Origin: Bacteroidota bacterium | GTDB taxonomy: Bacteria > Bacteroidota > Bacteroidia > UBA4408 | Reading direction: 5' to 3' | DNA length: 64,000 nt | NCBI GenBank assembly: GCA_016718805.1 | Contig: JADKCP010000001.1 | Span: 913,501-977,500 of the forward strand | Shown: positions 53,511 through 63,751 of the stretch, in pieces | Position numbering within the stretch: the first letter of the stretch is position 1 | Layout: each line of letters starts with the position of its first letter | The notes under the pieces: generated by a model | The model's database searches: none | Told to the model about the DNA's origin: nothing | The model's input: only the letters and a program-made list of their open reading frames with translations | Program-made: the position numbers and the translations under genes

Positions 53511-53828
53511 TTACCATTTAAGTTTATTAAGTGCATCAATATCAGTAGTTCGAATATTTCGATAAATCATCATTAATATTGCTAAACCAACAGCAACTTC
53601 AGCTGCAGCAACTGCCATTATAAAAAACACGAATACTTGCGCTGATGCGTCTGAACGAAATGTTGAAAAAGCTACTAGTAATAAATTTACTGCATTCAGC
53701 ATAAGTTCAATACTCATAAAAATAATAATGGCATTTCTTCGGTAAAGTACTCCCAAAACACCTATAGTAAATAACGCAGCACTTAAAAATAGATAGTGCT
53801 GTAAAGGAATTCCTTGGTAAGTTAACAT
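53511..53828 (-). CDS. nuoK: NADH-quinone oxidoreductase subunit K
   Basis: The 105-residue subunit has three helices with conserved Glu residues in MSIELMLNAVNLLLVAFS and AVAAAEVAVGLAI. Length and motifs are standard. It lies 47 bases before nuoL and 55 after nuoJ. Confidence 0.96.
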   Translation of the reverse strand: MLTYQGIPLQHYLFLSAALFTIGVLGVLYRRNAIIIFMSIELMLNAVNLLLVAFSTFRSDASAQVFVFFIMAVAAAEVAVGLAILMMIYRNIRTTDIDALNKLKW

Positions 53829-53883
53829 TTGTGAGGTTTATTAAATAGATTCTTGATTAACAAAAAAATTAGACAATAACAAC

Positions 53884-54381
53884 TTATTTAATTTCATTTT
53901 TTCCCAACATCACTGCACCTACCATTGCGGATAAAAACAATATGGAAGATACTTCAAAAGGTAATAGGTATTCTTTAAACAATACTTGACCTAAATTTTT
54001 TATTAAGCCAATTTGATTATCTGGGCTCGAAGTAATGAGGATTTTTTCAGAACCCTTTAATGCACTTACTAAAATTACAAGAAGCAATCCACCTGTTATA
54101 GTTGCAGCTAACTTTAGTAAGGTGCTTTTGTGTGGTTCTGTTTCTTTATTAAGGTTGAGCATCATAATTACATATAGGAACAATACCATAATAGCACCAG
54201 CATATACAATAATGTGTACTGCTGCAAGAAATTGCGCATTTAAAATTAAGTAATGACACCCTATTGCAAAAAAAGTAAGGATGAGATAGAGCACACTATG
54301 TACAGGGTTTTTAGATATTACCACTTTTAGCGCACAAAATATTGCAATAAAAGAGAGAAAATAAAACAAGTATTGAGTCAT
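53884..54381 (-). CDS. nuoJ: NADH-quinone oxidoreductase subunit J
   Basis: The 165-residue subunit has five helices, with KNPVHSVLYLILTFFAIGCH and the pi-bulge helix IVYAGAIMVLFLYVIMMLNL. The end SAMVGAVMLGKNEIK is typical. It lies 3 bases after nuoI. Confidence 0.95.
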   Translation of the reverse strand: MTQYLFYFLSFIAIFCALKVVISKNPVHSVLYLILTFFAIGCHYLILNAQFLAAVHIIVYAGAIMVLFLYVIMMLNLNKETEPHKSTLLKLAATITGGLLLVILVSALKGSEKILITSSPDNQIGLIKNLGQVLFKEYLLPFEVSSILFLSAMVGAVMLGKNEIK

Positions 54382-54384
54382 AGG

Positions 54385-54951
54385 TTATTTATTGTGAGCA
54401 AATTTTTTATTTTTTTTGAATTCAGCAACAGCAAAGGTTTGACGTTTGCTAACATCAACTCGTTTGTCAAGCGGTTCAACCAGAATATTCTTTCCGTAAA
54501 TAAATTCGTCCCGTTCAAATGTTGAAGGAACGGTTTTGTCTGTTAAAAAAATTGCTTCTTTAGGACAAGCCTCTTCACATAATCCACAAAAAATACAACG
54601 CAACATATTTATTTCATACGTACTTGCATATTTTTCTTCACGGTATAATTTTTCCTCACCGGGTTTACGTTCAGCTGCAGTCATCGTAATAGCTTCAGCA
54701 GGACAAGCAACAGCACACAATCCACAAGCAGTGCAACGCTCAGCTCCATTATCATCGCGCTTTAAAACGTGTTGGCCGCGAAACACCGGACTAAAATCGC
54801 GGTGTTCTTCAGGATAGTTGATAGTAGCCTTTTTTTTAAACATATGTTTAAAGGTTATTCCCATGCCTCCTAGTATAGCAGGTAGATATAACCTTTCAGC
54901 TAATGACATTTCTTTTTTAGAAACTACTTTTGAGCGATTTGTAAGTTGCAT
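54385..54951 (-). CDS. nuoI: NADH-quinone oxidoreductase subunit I
   Basis: The 188-residue peripheral subunit has two 4Fe-4S sites, CTACGLCAVACP and CIFCGLCEEACP (clusters N6a and N6b), plus an N-terminal segment with RGQHVLKRDDNGAERC. It passes electrons toward quinone. It lies 18 bases after nuoH. Confidence 0.96.
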   Translation of the reverse strand: MQLTNRSKVVSKKEMSLAERLYLPAILGGMGITFKHMFKKKATINYPEEHRDFSPVFRGQHVLKRDDNGAERCTACGLCAVACPAEAITMTAAERKPGEEKLYREEKYASTYEINMLRCIFCGLCEEACPKEAIFLTDKTVPSTFERDEFIYGKNILVEPLDKRVDVSKRQTFAVAEFKKNKKFAHNK

Positions 54952-54969
54952 TTTTATAAGATAGATTTA

Positions 54970-55995
54970 TCAATGCTTAAAAACCATCATAATTCCTCCG
55001 GTAGCAGCAATATTGAATAGAGAAAGCGGTATCAATATTTTCCACCCTAAATTCATTAATTGATCATACCTAAAGCGAGGAACTGTCCAACGTATCCACA
55101 TGAAAAAGAAAATGAAAAAGAAGATTTTTGCAAACAAAGCTGCTACTCCTAAAATTGTAACTGCATTTTGAGAAAGTCCTAAGTCATGCATGAATGGAAA
55201 ATTGTAGCCTCCAAAATAAAGTGTACTAATAATCGCGGAAGAAATAAACATATTTATATATTCTGAAAATAGGTAAAATCCTAATTTCATTGAGCTGTAC
55301 TCTGTATGATAGCCACCTACCAATTCTGTTTCACATTCAGGTAAATCAAATGGAGCTCTATTGGTTTCGGCAAAGGCACAAATAAGGAAAATTAAAAATC
55401 CCAAAGGTTGATAAACAATATTCCACATGCCTTGGCTTTGTTGTTCGGTAATTTCTTTCAGGCTTATTGTACCGGTAGTCATGATTAAAGCAATAATTGA
55501 AAGGCCCATCGCAACTTCATAACTAATCATTTGTGCCGAAGCTCTTAAAGCCCCTAGTAACGAAAATTTATTGTTGCTCGCCCATCCTCCTATCATAATT
55601 CCATATACACCAATTGAAACAACACCAAATACGTACAAAACACCAATATTAATATCAGCTATCTGAAGTGGGTAATTGTTTCCTCCAATAACAAGCGAAC
55701 CTCCCCAAGGAACAACAACGCCTGTCATACAAGCGGTAAGCATGGCTATGCAGGGACCAATTATAAATAAAGCTTTGTTAGAAACGTCAGGAATGATTTC
55801 TTCTTTCATAAACATTTTCAATCCATCTGCAGCGGGTTGTAAAATACCCCAGGGTCCTGCTCTGCTTGGTCCCATTCGGTCTTGCATAAACGCTGCAATC
55901 TTGCGCTCACCATAAGTGGCATACATGGCAATCAACAAACTAATGCCAAAAATTACCAATACCAGTATGAATTTGTAAATTAATAATGAAAGCAT
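54970..55995 (-). CDS. nuoH: NADH-quinone oxidoreductase subunit H
   Basis: The 341-residue subunit has eight helices. YGERKIAAFMQDRMGPSRAG, LADGLKMFMKEE-type and AETNRAPFDLPECETELVGG are the quinone-site hallmarks, and a C-terminal WTVPRFRYDQLMNLGWK is standard. It lies 7 bases after nuoG. Confidence 0.97.
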   Translation of the reverse strand: MLSLLIYKFILVLVIFGISLLIAMYATYGERKIAAFMQDRMGPSRAGPWGILQPAADGLKMFMKEEIIPDVSNKALFIIGPCIAMLTACMTGVVVPWGGSLVIGGNNYPLQIADINIGVLYVFGVVSIGVYGIMIGGWASNNKFSLLGALRASAQMISYEVAMGLSIIALIMTTGTISLKEITEQQSQGMWNIVYQPLGFLIFLICAFAETNRAPFDLPECETELVGGYHTEYSSMKLGFYLFSEYINMFISSAIISTLYFGGYNFPFMHDLGLSQNAVTILGVAALFAKIFFFIFFFMWIRWTVPRFRYDQLMNLGWKILIPLSLFNIAATGGIMMVFKH

Positions 55996-56002
55996 AGTTT
56001 AG

Positions 56003-57088
56003 TTATTTTCTTCCTCCAAGTTTTAATTGATCTATTTCCAATTTTGCGCGTTCGCTCTTCTCCATTTGATTCAGAGAGTATTTTTCATCGAGCGTTTTAC
56101 CTCCTTGAAATTTTATTTGACGATTTATTTCTAATCGTAATTTGGTGAGGTCTATTCCTTCATAGTGATTTTGAGAAATTACTGAATCTCTTCTAATATG
56201 TGAAGGGCCTTCTATCACCCAATCAGAAGTACGTTTAGTTTCGAATCGGCATTCGTTGCATATAAATTTCTCAGCTTCACCATTTCGATCTTTTCGTGCA
56301 GTAACGCGTATTATTTCTTCACCTTTATACCACAACATAACTTCTCCACTGCATTTTTTACAAGATCTGTGAGCATCTACAGGTTTCGTAAACCATACTC
56401 TGTTTTTAAACCTAAAAGTTTTATCAGTAAGGGCACCAACCGGACAAACATCAATCATATTTCCGGAGAAATCATTCTCGACCACATTTTTAATATAAGT
56501 ACTAATTTCAGCAGCATCACCACGGTTAATTACACCATGTACCCGCTTATCAGTTAATTGATCAGCGACATAAGTGCATCTGTAACACAATATGCAACGC
56601 GTCATGTGTAACTGAATTTTTGAACCAATATCTATTTTTTCAAATGTTCTTCTTTCCTCTTCGTAGCGCGTTTTGGCAAGTCCATGTTTGTAACCTAAAT
56701 TTTGCAAATCGCATTCTCCTGCTTGATCACAAATAGGGCAATCAAGTGGATGGTTCAGCAATAAAAATTCGACAACACCTTTTCGAGCTTCAAGAACTTC
56801 AGGGGATGTAATATTTTGAACTACCATTCCATCCTGCACAGTGGTTGAACAACTTACAACCAATTTAGGCATGGGGCGAGGATCTTTGGCCGAACCTTGA
56901 GTAACTTTAACTAAACAAGTCCGACATTTTCCACCACTTCCTTTTAGTTTACTGTAATAACACATAGCCGGTGGAACAACTTCTCCAGCCAAATTAGATC
57001 CTTGGCGAGGAATCATTCGAGCAGCATTTAAAATAGTAGTTCCATCCGGGACTTCTATCTCTATTGTATCAATTGTAACTTTTGCCAT
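56003..57088 (-). CDS. nuoG: NADH-quinone oxidoreductase subunit G, short form
   Basis: The 361-residue iron-sulfur protein has a 2Fe-2S domain (CYYSKLKGSGGKCRTC, then VVSCST), CPICDQAGECDLQNLGY, the His/Cys ligands in HMTRCILCYRCTYV, NMIDVCPVGALTDK and an extra CxxC pair (CKKC, CNEC) near 245-280. The large molybdopterin-type domain of NuoG (usually to 680-900 residues) is missing; short forms are usual in Bacteroidota. It is the first gene of this operon. nuoA-F, normally upstream, are absent. Confidence 0.92.
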   Translation of the reverse strand: MAKVTIDTIEIEVPDGTTILNAARMIPRQGSNLAGEVVPPAMCYYSKLKGSGGKCRTCLVKVTQGSAKDPRPMPKLVVSCSTTVQDGMVVQNITSPEVLEARKGVVEFLLLNHPLDCPICDQAGECDLQNLGYKHGLAKTRYEEERRTFEKIDIGSKIQLHMTRCILCYRCTYVADQLTDKRVHGVINRGDAAEISTYIKNVVENDFSGNMIDVCPVGALTDKTFRFKNRVWFTKPVDAHRSCKKCSGEVMLWYKGEEIIRVTARKDRNGEAEKFICNECRFETKRTSDWVIEGPSHIRRDSVISQNHYEGIDLTKLRLEINRQIKFQGGKTLDEKYSLNQMEKSERAKLEIDQLKLGGRK

Positions 57089-57248
57089 TGCAATTTATAA
57101 GGTTCTCAAATTTTGACCTTGCAAAAATCTAATTTTTAATCAATAAATAAAATAAATGTTTAGCATTATTGTCAACTGTTCTGTATTCGAGTTTTTCAGC
57201 TCAGTGTAACTTTGTGTTTCAATAATCTATTTCTATTAAATTCGCCGC

Positions 57249-58034
57249 ATGCAAAAAATAAAAGCTATATTCAGTTACTTTAAGTATTTGTTAGTAGCTA
57301 AAAATGCGCACGGTGTTCACTCTCCATTTGTCTATGATTTAGTAACAAATGTTATTTATTCATCAAAAAATTATTACGCATATACTCCAATTCAAAAAGT
57401 TCGAGAACAACTCGAAAATTCTGAAATCAGACTTGATTTTATTGACTTAGGAGCCGGATCTCACTATCCAACAAAATCACAACGAAAGGTTTCGGAAATA
57501 GCTAAAAACAGTGCAAAAAATAAAAAACTAGGAGAATTACTTTTTCGTTTAGTAAATAAGTTTCAACCAACGACTATTTTAGAATTAGGAACCTCTTTAG
57601 GAATTAGTGGATTATACTTAAGCTGTGGACGCAGAAATGCACGTTTTATTAGCATCGAATCAAATGAAGAAGTTGCCTCCATCGCACTTAAGTCAATGGA
57701 GAAATTTCAACTAAATAATGCTTCAATTGTTATCGGTTCATTTGAGAATAAATTATCGGATGCAATTGAAGAATTGAAACAGTTGGATTTTGTTTTTTTT
57801 GATGGAAATCATCAGCGGGAGCCAACATTAGCATATTTTCAAAAATGTTTGAAAAATAGCAACAAAGATTCGGTTTTTGTGTTTGACGATATTCATTGGA
57901 GCACTGAAATGGAGAAGGCTTGGGAAACAATTAAAAATCATCCCCAAGTTACTGTAACAATAGATTTGTTTTTTATTGGAATTGTATTTTTTAGGACAAA
58001 TCAAGCTAAAGAACATTTTGTTATTCGTTTTTAA
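57249..58034 (+). CDS. class I SAM-dependent methyltransferase (O-methyltransferase-like)
   Basis: The 261-residue protein has TTILELGTSLGISGLYLS (motif I), FISIESNEEVAS and LDFVFFDGNHQREPTL, with FVFDDIHWSTEME after it. This pattern fits the class I fold of small O-methyltransferases. The N-terminus HGVHSPFVYDLVTNVIY is a common start of this Bacteroidota family. A -7-like TAACTTTG (57207-57214) is upstream. The substrate is unknown. Confidence 0.82.
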   Translation: MQKIKAIFSYFKYLLVAKNAHGVHSPFVYDLVTNVIYSSKNYYAYTPIQKVREQLENSEIRLDFIDLGAGSHYPTKSQRKVSEIAKNSAKNKKLGELLFRLVNKFQPTTILELGTSLGISGLYLSCGRRNARFISIESNEEVASIALKSMEKFQLNNASIVIGSFENKLSDAIEELKQLDFVFFDGNHQREPTLAYFQKCLKNSNKDSVFVFDDIHWSTEMEKAWETIKNHPQVTVTIDLFFIGIVFFRTNQAKEHFVIRF

Positions 58035-58064
58035 GAATTGAATTACCTTTGAAAAAATATCCAC

Positions 58065-58760
58065 ATGGAACCAATCATTTCGCTGACGAATATTTCTAGA
58101 AAATTCTTAATTGGAAATGAAACGGTAAACGCAATAAAATCAGTTAGTTTGCAAATCAATAAGAATGAATATGTTGCATTAATGGGACCATCGGGGTCAG
58201 GTAAATCAACTTTAATGAATATATTGGGTTGCCTTGACACTCCTAGTGGAGGTAGCTATGTTTTAAATGGGACGGATGTAAGTAAGCTCGAAGACAATGA
58301 ACTCGCTGAAATTCGTAACAAGGAAATTGGTTTTGTGTTTCAAACATTTAATTTGTTACCCAAATCTACAGCCCTTGAAAACGTTACATTGCCCTTGATT
58401 TACGCAGGTAAAAACAAAAACGAAAGATACCAACGTGCCATGGAGGTGCTTGATCAAGTGGGTTTAGCGAATAGAGTTCGACATAAACCTAATGAATTAT
58501 CTGGTGGACAACGTCAGCGTGTTGCTGTAGCGCGCGCATTGGTAAATCACCCGGCCATAATTTTAGCAGATGAACCAACCGGAAATCTAGATTCTAAAAC
58601 TTCTATGGAAATTATGGGTTTATTTCAACAAATTCATAAGAAGGGGAATACAATTATACTCGTAACACATGAAGAAGATATAGCACGGTATGCACAACGA
58701 ATTATTCGTTTAAAAGACGGTTTAATTGAGTCGGATGAAAAGAATGCAACAATGAATTAA
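58065..58760 (+). CDS. ABC transporter ATPase, LolD/MacB type
   Basis: The 231-residue ATPase has Walker A GPSGSGKST, Q-loop FVFQTFNLLPKSTALENV, signature LSGGQRQRVAVARAL and Walker B ILADEPTGNLDS. The LLP.STALENV and NLDSKTS segments are those of the MacB/LolD group. No permease gene is adjacent, so its membrane partner is elsewhere. Confidence 0.9.
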   Translation: MEPIISLTNISRKFLIGNETVNAIKSVSLQINKNEYVALMGPSGSGKSTLMNILGCLDTPSGGSYVLNGTDVSKLEDNELAEIRNKEIGFVFQTFNLLPKSTALENVTLPLIYAGKNKNERYQRAMEVLDQVGLANRVRHKPNELSGGQRQRVAVARALVNHPAIILADEPTGNLDSKTSMEIMGLFQQIHKKGNTIILVTHEEDIARYAQRIIRLKDGLIESDEKNATMN

Positions 58761-58804
58761 GTAATAAATAATTCTATAAAATAATAAGTAGTTCAACAAA
58801 GGGC

Positions 58805-59359
58805 ATGGCATTTAAAATATACACTAAAACAGGTGACAAAGGTTTAACCTCATTAATTGGCGGCACAAGAGTTTCAAAGCATCATATTAGAATTGAGTCT
58901 TATGGAACCGTTGATGAGCTTAATTCATACATTGGTTTAGTAAAAGATCAGGTGAATGACTCCTCCTTAATTAGTGCACTTCTTGAAATACAGGATCGAT
59001 TGTTCACGATTGGTGCATCCTTAGCAAGTGATCCTGAAAAGTCAAAAATGAAGTTGCCGGATATTGTTGAGCAAGATATTTTGTTTTTGGAGAGCGAAAT
59101 TGATAGAATGCAAAATCAGCTTCCCGAGTTGAAATCCTTTATCTTACCAGGAGGTCACACTACTGTTTCATACGGACATATAGCACGATGTGTTTGTAGA
59201 AGGGCTGAGAGAATTACTAGCATGTTAGCAGAAAATAGTTTTGTTGCCCCTTTTGTCATTCCATATCTTAACCGGCTATCAGATTATCTGTTTGTCCTTT
59301 CCCGTTTTTTATGCTATCAACTCAATGTTGCAGAAACTGTCTGGAAACCAAGGATATAA
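58805..59359 (+). CDS. cob(I)alamin adenosyltransferase, PduO type
   Basis: The 184-residue protein has YTKTGDKGLTSLIGGTRVSK, RIESYGTVDELNSYIGL, FILPGGHTTVSYGHIARCVC with RRAER, and NRLSDYLFVLSRF. It transfers the adenosyl group of ATP to cob(I)alamin, making coenzyme B12. It implies use of B12-dependent enzymes; the only candidate B12-linked gene in this window is the radical SAM protein at 46366. Confidence 0.95.
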   Translation: MAFKIYTKTGDKGLTSLIGGTRVSKHHIRIESYGTVDELNSYIGLVKDQVNDSSLISALLEIQDRLFTIGASLASDPEKSKMKLPDIVEQDILFLESEIDRMQNQLPELKSFILPGGHTTVSYGHIARCVCRRAERITSMLAENSFVAPFVIPYLNRLSDYLFVLSRFLCYQLNVAETVWKPRI

Positions 59360-59374
59360 AAATTTTTATTCTAT

Positions 59375-59404
59375 TTTGTTCCTATCATTTAATTTTTACT
59401 TTTG
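59375..59404 (+). promoter_or_regulatory. promoter of the DUF2795 gene
   Basis: TTTG (59375-59378), 18 bases, then TACTTTTG (59397-59404). The expected start is near 59410, giving a leader of nearly 70 bases. Confidence 0.6.
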
Positions 59405-59477
59405 CAAACCTTTAGAAAGGCTGTTATTTATCCTTAACAGACTTGTTTAAAGCAAATAGTAAAAAAGTTATAAAATT

Positions 59478-59699
59478 ATGTATTGGACACTAGAATTGGC
59501 CTCCTACCTTGAAGATGCACCATGGCCTGCAACAAAAGATGAGTTGATAGACTTTGCAATGCGATCAGGAGCTCCTTTAGAAGTTATCGAAAATCTACAA
59601 GAAATTGAGGATGAAGGGGAGATTTATGATACGATTGAAGAAATTTGGCCAGATTATCCTTCAAAGGATGATTTTTTCTTTAATGAAGATGAATATTAA
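59478..59699 (+). CDS. DUF2795 protein
   Basis: The 73-residue acidic protein has YLEDAPWPATKDELIDFAMR and GAPLEVIENLQEIEDEGEIY, the DUF2795 pattern (P-(A/W)-T-K-x-E-L-I-x-(F/Y)-A). The tail is very acidic with FF. Function is unknown. It has its own promoter and terminator. Confidence 0.88.
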   Translation: MYWTLELASYLEDAPWPATKDELIDFAMRSGAPLEVIENLQEIEDEGEIYDTIEEIWPDYPSKDDFFFNEDEY

Positions 59700-59705
59700 G
59701 TTATG

Positions 59706-59729
59706 AAAAGCGGGGTAACCCGCTTTTTT
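59706..59729 (+). terminator. terminator after the DUF2795 gene
   Basis: A 6-bp stem AGCGGG / CCCGCT has a GTAA loop, A residues before and six T residues after. Confidence 0.88.
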
Positions 59730-59885
59730 GTTTACAACACTTAATCAAAAGCATTCCAAACAAATTTTTAAACATATTTATCGAACCTTAAGACAACTTT
59801 TAACGTTACAGTTAATAGTTGATTTTTATTTTTTTTATTCGTTTGATATACATATCTTTGACCTCCTCATTAATAGTAGTTTATC

Positions 59886-60332
59886 ATGTTTGACATATTA
59901 AAGAAATTCGAGACTAAATACGCTCCCTTACAAAAGAAAGGAATGCGTGTAAATGGTTTTACCATTATTGATGTTAGAAAAAAAACGCATGCTATTAAAA
60001 TAAGTCGTCCGTTTATATTTGATAATCGTCAAGTTCCAAAGCGATACGAAGGGGTTCAAGTAAAAAGTCAAATACAAGGTGAACTTCCTCCTGAGTTTGA
60101 AATTGATCGTTCAAATCCTGATTGGGCTAAACAGAACTATATATGGGCACCTGAGCGATTTGAGAAATTTGTAGATCGTTGCGGCGATGAAATCAAAATA
60201 AAATTGGAGAATCCTAAAATGAATCGCAAGGAAATGCTAGATGCTTTGTGTTTCGGAGATTTTGAAGAACACAAACTTAAGAGTGAAAAATTAATAAAAG
60301 AAGGTAAGATACCAGCATATAAAACTAAGTAA
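59886..60332 (+). CDS. conserved hypothetical protein
   Basis: The 148-residue basic protein (Lys/Arg-rich) has no signal peptide and no motif I can name. Notable stretches are RVNGFTIIDVRKKTHAIKI, PFIFDNRQVPKRYEGV and NYIWAPERFEKFVDRCGDEI, which look like a compact fold. The C-terminal LEEHKLK-type helix is charged. A -7-like TATCTTTG (59853-59860) is upstream and a strong terminator follows, so it is expressed alone. Confidence 0.75.
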   Translation: MFDILKKFETKYAPLQKKGMRVNGFTIIDVRKKTHAIKISRPFIFDNRQVPKRYEGVQVKSQIQGELPPEFEIDRSNPDWAKQNYIWAPERFEKFVDRCGDEIKIKLENPKMNRKEMLDALCFGDFEEHKLKSEKLIKEGKIPAYKTK

Positions 60333-60337
60333 GTTAG

Positions 60338-60365
60338 AGCGCGGAAGTTTCCGCGCTTTTTTTTT
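60338..60365 (+). terminator. terminator at 60338
   Basis: An 8-bp GC-rich stem AGCGCGGA / TCCGCGCT has a four-base loop and nine T residues after it. This is a strong terminator. Confidence 0.92.
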
Positions 60366-60504
60366 GAAGCAAAGAGTAATCAATTAAGTATAGCTTTTAT
60401 GTCACACTCACTCTTTGTTTACAAGTAAAAATATGAATTGTGCCATTTGCTATTAGTAGTTATATAGTCACAGTACTCAACCATTAAGAGATTTATTCAA
60501 GAAT

Positions 60505-61215
60505 ATGCAAATTATTATTACAGGTGCTTCGTCTGGAATTGGCTATGAAACAGTAAAATGTTTTTTAAGCGATCCCGAAAATGAGGTAATTGCAATTTCA
60601 CGCAACAGTAGCAAATTGAATCAATTGAAGCATGAATGTTTGGAAACAAATCCAACAGCCAAGTTACATACCATAGCGTTTGACTTAAGTGACATGGAGC
60701 AGTTTCCTTTATTAATGGATCAAATCAACCATTATTTTACAAGATTGGATTTATTGGTGCATAATGCAGGATATCTGGTAAACAAACCCTTTGAAACGAT
60801 TACTGTAAGTGAGTTAGAACAAATTTATAAAACAAATGTCTTTGCGCCTTTTCGGCTAACTCAGCTATGTTTACCTTTATTAAAGCTAAGTAATAATGCT
60901 CAAATAATAACAATGGGGAGTATGGGAGGAGTTGCAGGAAGTAGTAAATTCGCGGGATTGGCTGCTTATAGTTCTTCAAAAGGTGCGTTATCAATATTAT
61001 CTGAATGTTTGGCCGAGGAGCTAAAAACATCTGCTATTCGGGTTAATTGCTTAGCAATTGGAGCAGTTGATACTGAAATGTTGGCAAAAGCATTTCCATC
61101 CTATGTTGCAACAGTAAAATCGGCTGAGATGGCTGGTTTTATTGTTAATTTTGCTTGCAAACAGGCATCCTTTTTTAATGGAAAAACGATAGAAGTATCT
61201 ATAGGTAATCCTTGA
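60505..61215 (+). CDS. short-chain dehydrogenase/reductase
   Basis: The 236-residue protein has the cofactor loop ITGASSGIGYETV, the NAG motif in HNAGYL, a Ser in TMGSMGGVAG and YSSSKGALS with the catalytic Tyr/Lys. The substrate is unknown. It is the last gene before the rRNA operon, with 68 bases to the first rRNA promoter. Confidence 0.9.
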   Translation: MQIIITGASSGIGYETVKCFLSDPENEVIAISRNSSKLNQLKHECLETNPTAKLHTIAFDLSDMEQFPLLMDQINHYFTRLDLLVHNAGYLVNKPFETITVSELEQIYKTNVFAPFRLTQLCLPLLKLSNNAQIITMGSMGGVAGSSKFAGLAAYSSSKGALSILSECLAEELKTSAIRVNCLAIGAVDTEMLAKAFPSYVATVKSAEMAGFIVNFACKQASFFNGKTIEVSIGNP

Positions 61216-61282
61216 AACATAAAAATAAAGTGTTGTGTTTCAATACGTAATGAAATAGTTTAAAAAAAACTTACAACAACAC

Positions 61283-61312
61283 TTGTTACTTTACAAAATC
61301 GCTGTACATTTG
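61283..61312 (+). promoter_or_regulatory. rRNA promoter P1
   Basis: TTG (61283-61285), 19 bases, then TACATTTG (61305-61312), followed by CAGCCCC at the likely start. It is an exact fit to the Bacteroidota consensus. Confidence 0.75.
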
Positions 61313-61436
61313 CAGCCCCTTACAAAAAGGACTGTTCTTTAAATACGACTCCAGAAATAACTAACAAGAATAAAAAAGGAGAATTTGATTTTTTCAAATT
61401 GTTTTTCAGTTAGTTACAAAAAAAATAAAAAAAATA

Positions 61437-61467
61437 TTTGGAGATAAATAAAAAGTATTTACTTTTG
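61437..61467 (+). promoter_or_regulatory. rRNA promoter P2
   Basis: TTTG (61437-61440), 19 bases, then TACTTTTG (61460-61467), again followed by CAGCCCC, the same initial sequence as P1. An A/T-rich stretch precedes it, like an UP element. Confidence 0.75.
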
Positions 61468-61549
61468 CAGCCCCAAACAAAAAGGGAAGTTCATTACAAG
61501 CACACAAAATTGATTATCTTAAACCTGTTAAAAGGTTCATTATAGTTAC

Positions 61550-61568
61550 GTTCTTTGAAAATATTGAA
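61550..61568 (+). promoter_or_regulatory. boxA-like leader element
   Basis: GTTCTTTGAAAATATTGAA resembles boxA (TGCTCTTTAA) and recurs nearly unchanged in the 16S-23S spacer at 63694-63711. It is a likely antitermination (Nus factor) site. Confidence 0.6.
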
Positions 61569-61683
61569 GATAGCAAAAAGCAAAGCAAGTATCCTATCGT
61601 AATAATCTTTTAGGTTTTTATGATATGAAACAAATTCCAAATAATTAAAATTTCAAATTAATTTTGAGATTCAAGACAAACTA

Positions 61684-63206
<1,523 letters not shown>

Positions 63207-63402
63207 TAGAGATTTTTGTTTATTCGCCTTTGGGCGGATGATACTCGCTTCTTTTTGCACTTCAATTTTTTTATTATTACCCAAAACGAGTTCAGAGGTG
63301 AATATTAATCTCTGAGCAAAAGGATTAAAGGCAAAAGCCAATCGTCAAAGGCCAAAAGCTATCAACTTTTGATTTTTTACTTTTAACTTTTAACCGATAA
63401 AT

Positions 63403-63477
63403 AGTCCCGTAGCTCAGCTTGGTTAGAGCACTACACTGATAATGTAGGGGTCAGCAGTTCAAATCTGCTCGGGACTA
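63403..63477 (+). tRNA. tRNA-Ile (GAT)
   Basis: The acceptor AGTCCCG pairs with CGGGACT, the anticodon loop is CTGATAA with anticodon GAT, and the T-arm contains GTTCAAATC. 75 bases without an encoded CCA. It has the standard place in the 16S-23S spacer. Confidence 0.95.
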
Positions 63478-63490
63478 CAAAAATCGATTT

Positions 63491-63567
63491 GGGGAATTAG
63501 CTCAGCTGGCTAGAGCACCTGCCTTGCACGCAGGGGGTCATCGGTTCGAATCCGTTATTCTCCACCA
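63491..63567 (+). tRNA. tRNA-Ala (TGC)
   Basis: The acceptor GGGGAAT pairs with ATTCTCC, the anticodon is TGC in CTTGCACG, and the T-arm contains GGTTCGAATCC. CCA is present in the DNA (63565-63567), unlike the tRNA-Ile 13 bases before. Confidence 0.95.
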
Positions 63568-63693
63568 CTTCTTTACAACGGTAAAGATTTTAATTGAAAT
63601 ACGATTAAACAATGGTTTGGTTTTCAGCAATGAAAATTCCGGTTCGATTCCGATTAATCGACGATTTAGTTACTCTTTGAGTAAATCAAAAAC

Positions 63694-63711
63694 GTTCTTT
63701 GACATATTGAA
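63694..63711 (+). promoter_or_regulatory. boxA-like element in the 16S-23S spacer
   Basis: GTTCTTTGACATATTGAA, nearly the same as the leader copy at 61550-61568, lies about 40 bases before 23S. Confidence 0.6.
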
Positions 63712-63751
63712 AGAAAATACATTTAGTAAGTAACAAAATAATAATTAATTA

